From contig CAYWVY010000081.1 in the NCBI GenBank assembly GCA_964461885.1, forward strand, positions 1 to 7,854: DNA of 7,854 nt. The letters are read 5' to 3'. Positions 1 through 5,613 of this stretch are shown piece after piece (positions within the stretch are counted from its first letter, which is position 1; every line of letters begins with the position of its first letter). The notes under the pieces were generated by a model. That model saw only the letters and a list, made by a program, of their open reading frames with translations. It did no database searches and was not told where the DNA came from. This DNA comes from UBA288 sp964461885 (GTDB lineage Archaea > Halobacteriota > Methanomicrobia > Methanomicrobiales > Methanospirillaceae). Both the position numbers and the translations under genes were made by a program.

Positions 1-1169
1 CTCTCCAGGTCCTTGACGTGGCCGGGCGCGTCGACGAACTCGAGCCGCTCGGTGATCCCGAGCAGCACGGGCCGGCCGGTGCCGGCGAAGCCCAGGATCG
101 TGATCCCTACCTCCGCGTTGTTCCCGACCATCTGCAGCGCCCGGCGGGTGGCTCCAGTCGAAACGAACCCCTTGACCTTCATCCGTTCGCCGCCGTACTC
201 GATCACGAGCGAGTAGGCCGAGCCCGTGTCCCGGCAGCGCTCGAGCACGAGCCCGCCGGCCTCCTCGTTTTTGCAGAGGAAGCCGGCCTTCCGGCACCGC
301 TCGGCGATGCAGTCGACGAGCCGGGCGGACTGGACGTAGAAGCCGGACTGGTAGAGCTCGGCCGGCCCCGTCCCCGAGCGCCATCCGCACGCACTCGCCC
401 GGCACCGATCGAACAGCACATCCACGGCCCGCTGCCGGTGACCGTCCCAGCTGCCGTCCAGGTGGAATCCGTCCTGCCAGCAGTCGACCGCCTGGCAGTC
501 CCGGACCGACAGCCGCTCGATGTCGCCGGCGTCGGGGATGTCGAAGCCGCACGACCACCGCTCCATGCCGGAGCCGGCCGCGATGGCGTGGCACTGCTCG
601 TAGAGTATATCCGCGAACCCGCCGCCCTCCTGGGCGCCGGCGAGGTTCAGGCTGAAGGCGTGATGGTATGTCCGCTCGGCCGAGCACCGGCGGAAGACGA
701 GGTCGCGGACGGTGTGGTCCCTGCGTCCCCAGACCATGAACGCGGCCGTACAGCCGCCTCTCTGCCCGAACGGCACGTACGCACCGTTGATGGCGTGCGT
801 GATGTACAGGTCCTCGCAGGTGAAGCGGTCGGCCGTGTCCTGCAGGCCGACGTAGCCGAACCCGCCGAAGTTCGCGAGCGTGACACCGGGCGAGTCCACC
901 GCGATCCGGCACGGCTCGCGTCCGGCAACGAGCCGGGTGAGACCGGGGCCGGCGCCCCGTACCGTCACGTTCTCGGCCGGGCAGAGGTACCGATTGCCGG
1001 CAGAGGTGAACCCGGCGTTCATATCGAACGTCCCGGTCGCCAGGACCACCTCCCGGTCCGGGACCGAGAGGGCCTTCGCGAGCACGGCAACGTCTGTGCG
1101 ACCGTCGCAGACGAGATCCGCCCGGGCCCTGTCGGCCGGGGACGAGTCCCGGGCCGCGATGACGATCAT
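1..1169 (-). CDS. Right-handed beta-helix (pectin-lyase fold) protein, partial at C-terminus
   Basis: The minus-strand frame is open from an ATG at 1169 to the window edge, giving 389 codons without a stop, so the C-terminus is missing. The N-terminus (about residues 1-50) has the layout of many viral and surface beta-helix proteins: a short strand (IVIAARDSS), a VCDGRTDVAVL stretch, then VVLATGTFDM. From about 65 to 330 come irregular beta-helix rungs that repeatedly place Cys or Asp near the turns, for example ILYEQCHA, LSVRDCQAVDC, VLFDRCRAS and LVLERCRD. No catalytic residues could be assigned. The family includes tailspikes, tail fibres, polysaccharide lyases and S-layer-like proteins. 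The start overlaps the stop of the upstream small membrane protein (ATGA), which supports both the start and co-translation. The function is inferred as a receptor-binding or surface glycan-binding protein, possibly of a provirus. A long plus-strand ORF over the same bases is a GC-driven shadow. Confidence 0.75.
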   Translation of the reverse strand, partial: MIVIAARDSSPADRARADLVCDGRTDVAVLAKALSVPDREVVLATGTFDMNAGFTSAGNRYLCPAENVTVRGAGPGLTRLVAGREPCRIAVDSPGVTLANFGGFGYVGLQDTADRFTCEDLYITHAINGAYVPFGQRGGCTAAFMVWGRRDHTVRDLVFRRCSAERTYHHAFSLNLAGAQEGGGFADILYEQCHAIAAGSGMERWSCGFDIPDAGDIERLSVRDCQAVDCWQDGFHLDGSWDGHRQRAVDVLFDRCRASACGWRSGTGPAELYQSGFYVQSARLVDCIAERCRKAGFLCKNEEAGGLVLERCRDTGSAYSLVIEYGGERMKVKGFVSTGATRRALQMVGNNAEVGITILGFAGTGRPVLLGITERLEFVDAPGHVKDLE

Positions 1170-1507
1170 GGACCGTCCCGCCGGCAGATCTCGACGGCCA
1201 GGGCCTCAAGGTCCGCGACAAACCGGCCGACGCGGCCGGCGATCTCGCGGGCCTCGGCGTCTGATATCTCGCCGTCCTGCCGGGCCGCATAGTACGACGC
1301 GATCTCCTCACAGAACGAGCGGACGACCGCGACGACGGCCGCGATCCGGCGGTCGGCGCTCCAGCTCCCAAGGCCGAACGCGGCCCCGACGGCCAGCGCG
1401 ACGAGGACGGCCTGCGGCCAGCCCTCCGCGACGATAGTGACGCCGCCACCCGCGGTGACGGCGATCCCGCCGGCGACGACGCCGGCGGCAATCTGGTGCA
1501 TATCCAT
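1166..1507 (-). CDS. Small two-span membrane protein of unknown function (holin-like layout)
   Basis: This encodes 113 residues from ATG 1507; ATG 1501 is equally possible and is better placed after an AGGA. Residues about 5-27 and 30-48 are two Gly/Ala/Val-rich hydrophobic segments, separated by a short turn at EGWPQ. The remaining 60 or so residues are charged and helical (FCEEIASYYAARQ, then EAREIAGRVGRFVADLEAL), likely cytoplasmic and perhaps coiled. The frame stays open upstream, but that extension is rich in Arg and Pro and lacks a ribosome site, so the shorter start was taken. Its stop overlaps the start of the beta-helix gene by ATGA. Size, topology and position just before a fibre-like gene resemble a phage holin or tail-associated membrane protein. 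I do not recognise a family, so the holin idea is only inference. Confidence 0.6.
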   Translation of the reverse strand: MDMHQIAAGVVAGGIAVTAGGGVTIVAEGWPQAVLVALAVGAAFGLGSWSADRRIAAVVAVVRSFCEEIASYYAARQDGEISDAEAREIAGRVGRFVADLEALAVEICRRDGP

Positions 1508-1548
1508 TCCTGATGTGGAGCTCGGGCAGGGACGGAGGGATCTGGACC

Positions 1549-1560
1549 GGATAAATAGAA
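1549..1560 (-). promoter_or_regulatory. Possible TATA box for the 1507 membrane-protein gene
   Basis: On the minus strand this reads TTCTATTTATCC, an AT island in a GC-rich setting about 45-50 nt before the ATG at 1507. That would allow initiation near 1525 with a leader of roughly 20 nt. It lies just after the stop of the 40-residue ORF, so it could instead be part of a T-rich termination region for that ORF. Confidence 0.25.
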
Positions 1561-1569
1561 GAAACAGTA

Positions 1570-1692
1570 TCAGTGCTCGCGGAGCCAGGGGAACGCGACG
1601 ATCTCGACCGCGATCCGGACCGGGAAGAAGAGCGCCCGGAACATGGCGGTCGCGATAGCGGCGAGGGTGCGCGCCTCGTACGGTATCGCCAT
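1570..1692 (-). CDS. Small hydrophobic ORF, 40 aa
   Basis: An ATG at 1692 opens 40 codons ending in TGA at 1570-1572. The peptide starts MAIPYEARTL and continues through Ala/Ile/Phe-rich sequence (AAIATAMFRALFFPVRIAVEIVAFPW) to LREH, an amphipathic-to-hydrophobic helix that could sit in or on the membrane. Codons are rich in G/C at third positions, like those of the genes beside it. A G-run lies immediately before the ATG, too close for a standard ribosome site, so translation may be leaderless or weak. It sits on the same strand as, and 62 nt ahead of, the two-span membrane protein. No homolog is recognised. It could be a small viral membrane peptide or a chance ORF. Confidence 0.4.
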   Translation of the reverse strand: MAIPYEARTLAAIATAMFRALFFPVRIAVEIVAFPWLREH

Positions 1693-1701
1693 TACCCCGG
1701 C

Positions 1702-1724
1702 AATTGGAGAGATGAAAACCAATT
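1702..1724. repeat. Inverted repeat in divergent intergenic region
   Basis: AATTGG at 1702-1707 is matched by CCAATT at 1719-1724, with an 11-nt spacer. It lies in the 80-bp AT-rich gap between the leftward small ORF (start 1692) and the rightward zinc-ribbon gene (start 1773). It could be an operator or part of overlapping promoters. Six-bp arms are short enough to arise by chance. Confidence 0.3.
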
Positions 1725-1748
1725 AGAAACCTTTTTTCCATTACATTT

Positions 1749-1758
1749 CTATCGATAG
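1749..1758. promoter_or_regulatory. 10-bp perfect palindrome upstream of the zinc-ribbon membrane gene
   Basis: CTATCGATAG is a perfect palindrome ending 14 bp before the ATG at 1773. It follows an AT-rich stretch (1721-1748, including a run of six T) that is the most promoter-like DNA in this gap. A dimeric regulator binding here would block either the start site or early transcription. No clear TATA box at a standard distance could be fixed. Confidence 0.3.
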
Positions 1759-1772
1759 ATGGTAGCGAGCCG

Positions 1773-3578
1773 ATGAAATGCCAGACCTGTGGCAAGGAGT
1801 TCGAGACGTACAATCGGGTCTGCCCCTATTGTCACAGTAAACGAACGGCAGTCGACATACAGGCGGCGACTGTCGAGTATGCTCCAATTGTCAAACCCGA
1901 ATCACCGACACCGTATACGCCGCGGGATCCTTCAAGGCCCGCCGTAGCCCGGACCTCCGCGCATGCGGGGAAAGACCGGGGCATCATGGTGAAATATGCC
2001 TTGATCGGAGGCTTCGTGCTCCTTGCAGTACTGTCAGCCGCGGTCCTGGTGCAATCTGGTCCAGGGGGAACGACCGCATCGCCGAGCACGGGCATCGCCT
2101 CCGTTCCCACGGGTGAACCTGTCCCGTCCCAAACGCCGATCGCGTCGATCGCGCAGCCCAAAATCACCTACTCGGGAAGTGCTGCCGGTACCCTCAGCCC
2201 GTACGGCGACAACTCAGGCCCGGTCACTCCCAATCCTTCTGCACGCGGTTCTGCCGGACCAGAATACCGAACCACGAACGATGTTACGCGACCTTCGGCG
2301 ACACCAGCACCACGCACAGCGGTTGTTGGGACGGTCGGCAATAGCCCTGTCGTCTCCACGACGGGCCAGCCATTGACACGCGCTATTGGGACCCCGCAAA
2401 CAACAAGTCACCTCAATCCTGTCAGTAGTATGCCGAGTCCGGTCACGGAAAAATCCAGTCCGGCACCGAATACCCCCGGTTCCGACACTATCGTACCTGA
2501 TCCCGGCTTAAGCACGTCCAATGCACCTGCTCCTGCATCTGCTGATTCGAACCCTCCTATGATCCTATCGGTCAGCGCTGAAAAACTGGCGGTCGATACC
2601 GGGGAGACGGTGCGGTTCGACGTCATCACGGCATCGGAAATTCCCCTCGGAATCGGCCACTGGGCGATCTCCACACCTGTTGGCGGGCGTTATTCGACAG
2701 GGTACGTTGAGGCACGGCCGCTGGGGCAGAATCGGTGGAAATTCGTCGTCGAAGAACGGACGTCCGATTACTGGCCGTCAGGGGAAGTGAAACTCACTGA
2801 AGTGGATGTTTCCGACGAAATCTCCCTGAAATCCGATACCTGGTCGACGCCGGCTATCGTCCAGGTCACCAATAAAAACTATAAGCCAGCGGTACGGCCG
2901 GTTATTGTATTGATTACGCCTGATAGGACAGAAATCTCCGCCGGGGATGCTGCCTATTTCACGGTTCTCGTCAGATCCGCGGTTCCCGTAGGCCATTACG
3001 GATCTGAACACTATTCTTACAAGTCACCTGTAGGACGGTCATACCTCAATGGAGGACTGGATTTTCAAAAGATCGGCGATGATAGCTGGCAGGCAAAGAT
3101 GGACATCGAAACGTATTCGTCTTGGCCATCAGGAGACGTGGTCCTCACTGAATTGCAGGTCAATAACGCAGTAGAGCAATCGTCGGATCTCTGGACAACA
3201 CCTGTGAAGATACATGTGACCGGCGGATCCGATGTAGCAGCCGATCGACCCCGAATTCTCTCAGTGAACCCCGAGCAATCTGAGGTCACTGCCGGGCAAT
3301 CGGCACATTTCACTGTTACCGTGCAGGCCCATACACAACCCGGTTACCCTGGTTTTTGTTACTATCAGGGAAGCTCTCCGACAGGGGGGTACCGTTTGAA
3401 CGGTGGCATGAACTTTGCAAAGATTGGTGAAGATCTTTGGCGAACGTCACTCGAGGTTGAGACCACACGATATGCCACAGGGCAAGTGACGATCACTGAG
3501 GTGGGGGTCGGAAACGAAGCTCAGCTGACATCAGATCCATGGAGAGGCTCGGTGACGGTGAAAGTTGTGTCTTCTTAG
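1773..3578 (+). CDS. Zinc-ribbon, single-TM, Ser/Thr/Pro-stalk protein with three extracellular repeats
   Basis: This encodes 601 residues. A zinc ribbon occupies the N-terminus: CxxC at C3/C6 and CxxC at C17/C20, with C-P-Y-C in the second knuckle. A basic segment (K67, R69, K74) precedes one membrane span at about 73-94, so the ribbon should be cytoplasmic and the rest outside. Residues 97-260 are a low-complexity Ser/Thr/Pro stalk, perhaps glycosylated. Three related domains of about 105 residues follow: 262-366, 376-483 and 493-599. Each opens with P-x-I-x-x-(V/I) and T/S-A-G-x-x-x-x-F-x-V. Each closes with W-x10-15-(P/T)-(S/T)-G-x-V-x-(L/I)-TE-x-x-V and then SD-x-W-(S/T/R). They look like beta-sandwich, Ig-like units. 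Base composition is clearly lower in GC than both flanks, suggesting transfer or relaxed codon use. The ATG at 1773 has no strong ribosome site, but the zinc ribbon begins at once after it, which supports the start. The role is unknown: a surface adhesin or sensor is inferred. Confidence 0.85.
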   Translation: MKCQTCGKEFETYNRVCPYCHSKRTAVDIQAATVEYAPIVKPESPTPYTPRDPSRPAVARTSAHAGKDRGIMVKYALIGGFVLLAVLSAAVLVQSGPGGTTASPSTGIASVPTGEPVPSQTPIASIAQPKITYSGSAAGTLSPYGDNSGPVTPNPSARGSAGPEYRTTNDVTRPSATPAPRTAVVGTVGNSPVVSTTGQPLTRAIGTPQTTSHLNPVSSMPSPVTEKSSPAPNTPGSDTIVPDPGLSTSNAPAPASADSNPPMILSVSAEKLAVDTGETVRFDVITASEIPLGIGHWAISTPVGGRYSTGYVEARPLGQNRWKFVVEERTSDYWPSGEVKLTEVDVSDEISLKSDTWSTPAIVQVTNKNYKPAVRPVIVLITPDRTEISAGDAAYFTVLVRSAVPVGHYGSEHYSYKSPVGRSYLNGGLDFQKIGDDSWQAKMDIETYSSWPSGDVVLTELQVNNAVEQSSDLWTTPVKIHVTGGSDVAADRPRILSVNPEQSEVTAGQSAHFTVTVQAHTQPGYPGFCYYQGSSPTGGYRLNGGMNFAKIGEDLWRTSLEVETTRYATGQVTITEVGVGNEAQLTSDPWRGSVTVKVVSS

Positions 3579-3640
3579 GCTACCGGCGACCCGAGGGGAT
3601 TGGTTCATGAAGGCACACCCATACTGCGGATAGTCACGCC

Positions 3641-3847
3641 TTGGCGGTCCACCGCAACCGTTCCTCGTCTGGAAACCTGGCTAAACAGGACTCGTCGCCG
3701 CGCGGTCTCGAGCGCGACCTTGAAAACTTCCTGCGTGACCGGGGATCTACTGGTGTCACTGGCTACAAGCTGACACTGGTGGACGACTGCAACAGCAACG
3801 GTCGGATCGACTTCGCCGACGTCGTCTGGCTGTTCAACCACCTCTGA
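3641..3847 (+). pseudogene. C-terminal remnant of a dockerin-type surface protein
   Basis: The frame is open from 3611 to a TGA ending at 3847, with only a TTG as possible start (3641). The last 25 residues carry a single dockerin/EF-hand-like loop, DDCNSNGRIDFADVVWLFNHL. It has the D-x-N-x-N-G-x-I-D-F-A-D-V-V pattern that ends many methanogen secreted proteins. Those proteins normally carry a paired second loop upstream plus a large secreted part and signal peptide. Here the upstream 45 residues are Arg/Ser-rich and show none of this. The 3' end looks intact, so I infer a decayed gene that lost its front. It could instead be a short expressed ORF, but without a signal peptide a dockerin would have no obvious use. 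A T5 run in the pyrimidine-rich DNA after the stop may be an old terminator. Confidence 0.5.
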
Positions 3848-4113
3848 CCCCCTTTTTCCCCGCGGGCCGATCCAGCTCCCGCCGCGAGCAGCGCCCTCAG
3901 CCCGGCCGCGACCTCGGCCGAATCGATCTCCGCGCCGCAGAGCCGCGAGATGCGGCGGACCAGGGCGTCCCAGTCGTCCACCAGGTCACCCTCCCGATCG
4001 TTCTCGGGCAGCATCCGCCGGTACCGAGCCGACGGGCTGTCGCCGATGACCTGCGAGAGCGCGTCGGCGATCCCGTCCTGCCTGATCTTCGCCGCCTCGC
4101 GTTCGGCCCGCAT
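3763..4113 (-). pseudogene. Fragment of an unrecognised protein fused out of frame to the integrase remnant
   Basis: From an ATG at 4113 the frame reads MRAEREAAKIRQDGIADALS and continues with balanced, protein-like sequence (RYRRMLPEND, DDWDALVRRISRLCGAEI, VAAGLRALLAA) for about 75 residues. After about 3880 it becomes Gly/Ser/Arg-rich. From 3847 downwards it is simply the antisense of the dockerin remnant, with a stop at 3763. The real coding part is therefore probably about 3875-4113, lacking its natural end, and perhaps its start too. I do not recognise the family; it is mostly helical and charged. The ATG lies exactly at the point where the integrase reading frame loses sense, so it may have belonged to another gene of the same integrated element, brought next to the integrase by deletion. 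Confidence 0.35.
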
Positions 4114-4676
4114 CGCAACCGGGCGACCTCCCCGATCCGGGCGCCGCTCTCGTAGAGCACGGCGAAGATGGCTCTGTCACGGACTGACCGACAGCCGCAC
4201 AGAAGTTGCTTGACCTCCTCGGGGGTAAGCAGAGCGGCGGGCGTGGTGGTGTTGTGGTCGACGGCGGGCACCCGGATATCGCGGATCTTCCCCGTCGGGA
4301 TCGTCGAGTATCCGTTGGCGATGAGCCAGAGCACGAAGGACTTGAGGACGACGATGTAGTCGTGCTTCGAGTTCTGCTTGAAGGGCTTGCCGCGGGAGCT
4401 CACACCCGTCTGCAGGGCGTTGAGCCCGGCGTAGACGTCGCCGATGGTCATCTCTGAATACGGCCGCGCGATGAACCGGCGCCAGGTGATGAGGTGATAC
4501 CGCATCTTCAAGACGCGCTGGTTCCCGATCTGCCGGGTCGCCTGCCGCTCGGAGAGAAATTCCTCTATCAGGCTCCGGTCGTTGTCGGTGAGCCGGCCCT
4601 CGGCGAGCGAACGGCGGTACGCTCGCGGGGCGGTGGTCCGGAACTGTCCGGGGTAAAAGGGTGGATCGGCCTCCAT
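4113..4676 (-). pseudogene. Truncated tyrosine recombinase/integrase (N-terminal half)
   Basis: From ATG 4676 about 188 residues read as an archaeal XerC/D-type tyrosine recombinase. There is a core-binding (SAM-like) domain at about 28-125, with a WRRF motif and VVLKSFVLWLIANGY. A linker follows, then the start of the catalytic domain: LLTPEEVKQLL, RDRAIFAVLYESGARIGEV and ARLR, with R180 as the Box I arginine. After R188 the same frame turns into Arg/Ser/Gly nonsense ending at 3897, while another frame carries a different protein. The lysine, HxxR motif and catalytic tyrosine are all absent, so it cannot be an active recombinase. Family members run to about 300-350 residues. It starts 44 nt past the 3' end of tRNA-Thr, the classic place for an integrase next to its attachment site. 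I infer the left-over of a tRNA-targeted element after deletion. A second, intact integrase elsewhere cannot be excluded. Confidence 0.75.
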
Positions 4677-4690
4677 GCCTGAACATGGAG
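4671..4690. repeat. Perfect 7-bp hairpin spanning the integrase start codon
   Basis: CTCCATG at 4671-4677 pairs with CATGGAG at 4684-4690 across a 6-nt loop. On the minus strand the right-hand arm of the transcript contains the integrase ATG (4676-4674). It could hide the start in RNA, or act as a protein site near the attachment region, or help end the tRNA transcript. No T-run follows, so a terminator role is weak. Confidence 0.4.
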
Positions 4691-4719
4691 CCTTGATGGA
4701 CTTGAACTATTATCCCGAG

Positions 4720-4791
4720 AGCCGTTGGAGGGAATCGAACCCCCGACCTGTTGATTACGAATCAACCGCTATACCGCTAAGCCACAACGGC
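4720..4791 (-). tRNA. tRNA-Thr (anticodon CGT)
   Basis: The minus strand folds as a complete 72-nt tRNA. The acceptor stem is GCCGTTG/CAACGGC (4785-4791 with 4721-4727). There is a short D arm with AGCGGTA, an anticodon stem GTTGA/TCAAC closing loop TTCGTAA, and a T arm with TTCGATT between GGGGG and CCCTC. Loop bases 34-36 are CGT, which reads ACG threonine codons. Base 73 (4720) is U, as usual for archaeal tRNA-Thr, and CCA is not encoded. No intron is seen. The 3' end faces the truncated integrase, making this the likely historical attachment site. Both arms are intact, so the insertion kept a functional tRNA. Confidence 0.95.
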
Positions 4792-4822
4792 GCGTGCGAC
4801 CTCAATACATCTGCCCCGGTGG

Positions 4823-4833
4823 CACATAAAAGT
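4823..4833 (-). promoter_or_regulatory. TATA-like box of tRNA-Thr
   Basis: The minus strand reads ACTTTTATGTG about 33-42 nt before the mature tRNA 5' end, in otherwise GC-rich DNA between the stop of the CooC-like gene and the tRNA. Initiation some 26 nt downstream would fall near 4803, leaving a leader of about 12 nt. The tRNA is thus probably transcribed separately from the operon ahead of it. Confidence 0.45.
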
Positions 4834-4848
4834 AATGACCCGGACCCC

Positions 4849-5613
4849 TCAGCGGGCCCGGGCGATCGCGAGGATCCGGGCCGCGAGCGCCTCGATCGCG
4901 AGCCGCGCCGGGCTGTCGCCGGGGATGGTCACGATCGGCCGGCCCTCGAGGTCGGCCTCCTCGATCGCCGGGTCGGCCGGGACCTCGGCGATCAGGGGCA
5001 CGGGCTCGCCGCCGATGTCGGCCGCGCCGGCCCGGACCCGGTTGACGACGAGATATATCCGCTCCCTCGGCAGGCCGAGCGAGAGCGCGATGTCGCGGAT
5101 CCGGGTCGCGGTCCGCATGCCCCGCGCTCCCGGGTCCGAGACGATCAGCAGGAGGTCGGGCATCCCGATCGTGCCGCGGGAGATGTGCTCCATCCCCGCC
5201 TCGGCGTCGATCACAATGAACCGGTACTCCGCCTGGAGGCCAACCAGGCACTCGGAGAGGAGGTTGTTCGAGAAGCAGTAGCAGCCCGTCCCCTCGGGCC
5301 GGCCCATCGCGATCAGGTCCACGCCCGTCCCCTCGACCAGCACCTGGCGGAAGCGGAGCCGGACGTAGTCGAGGCGCGACATCCCGGCCGGGATCGCCTT
5401 CGTGAACGCCTCCTCACGCATCGCGCCGAGAGTCTCGGTCACCTCCATCCCGAGTGCCTCGTGCAGGTTCGCGTTCGGATCCGCGTCGACCGCGAGAAGC
5501 GGGATCTCGCCCATCCGCCTGAAGGCATCGACCAGGAGCGCGGCCGTCGTGGTCTTGCCCGTGCCCCCCTTGCCCGAGAGCGCGATCCGGAACGGCGGGG
5601 CGGGGGCCGTCAT
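4849..5613 (-). CDS. cooC: CooC-type P-loop ATPase, CODH nickel-insertion accessory protein
   Basis: This encodes 254 residues of the MinD/NifH-like SIMIBI ATPase class. It has a deviant Walker A, SGKGGTGKTT at 13-22, with signature lysine K15; switch-like DADPNANL at 43-50; and GRPEGTGCYCFSNN with the CxC pair C111/C113. It ends with VIDAEAGMEHISRGT (Walker B region, 134-148) and a guanine/adenine-binding VVNR at 189-192. The CxC in this position is the metal site used by CooC/AcsF to bind nickel across the dimer before delivery to CO dehydrogenase. ATG 5613 was chosen because it overlaps the preceding stop (ATGA) and has GGGAGG just before it. ATG 5628 in the same frame would add five residues. 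Length matches the family (about 250-260). It is the last gene of the operon, 57 bp before tRNA-Thr. A general ParA/MinD role is unlikely given the CxC. Confidence 0.85.
   Translation of the reverse strand: MTAPAPPFRIALSGKGGTGKTTTAALLVDAFRRMGEIPLLAVDADPNANLHEALGMEVTETLGAMREEAFTKAIPAGMSRLDYVRLRFRQVLVEGTGVDLIAMGRPEGTGCYCFSNNLLSECLVGLQAEYRFIVIDAEAGMEHISRGTIGMPDLLLIVSDPGARGMRTATRIRDIALSLGLPRERIYLVVNRVRAGAADIGGEPVPLIAEVPADPAIEEADLEGRPIVTIPGDSPARLAIEALAARILAIARAR

Noticed and set aside
18..1292. 424-codon plus-strand ORF
   Set aside because: Pro/Arg/Gly/Asp-rich with no motifs; lies antisense to the beta-helix and membrane-protein genes, whose frame gives clear fold repeats and an ATGA overlap.
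1508..1813. N-terminal extension of the two-span membrane protein back to 1813
   Set aside because: Extension is antisense to the zinc-ribbon gene start, then Arg/Pro-rich, and overlaps a more protein-like 40-codon frame.
2540..2565. GATTCGAACCCTCC stretch resembling a tRNA T arm, considered as a second attachment copy
   Set aside because: Match to the tRNA-Thr 3' end is only a short stretch, has no acceptor stem, and lies inside a coding repeat protein.
4177..4686. 169-codon minus-strand ORF with ATG just before the integrase start
   Set aside because: Arg/Pro/His-rich frame shadow of the integrase; no domain and the integrase frame is clear.
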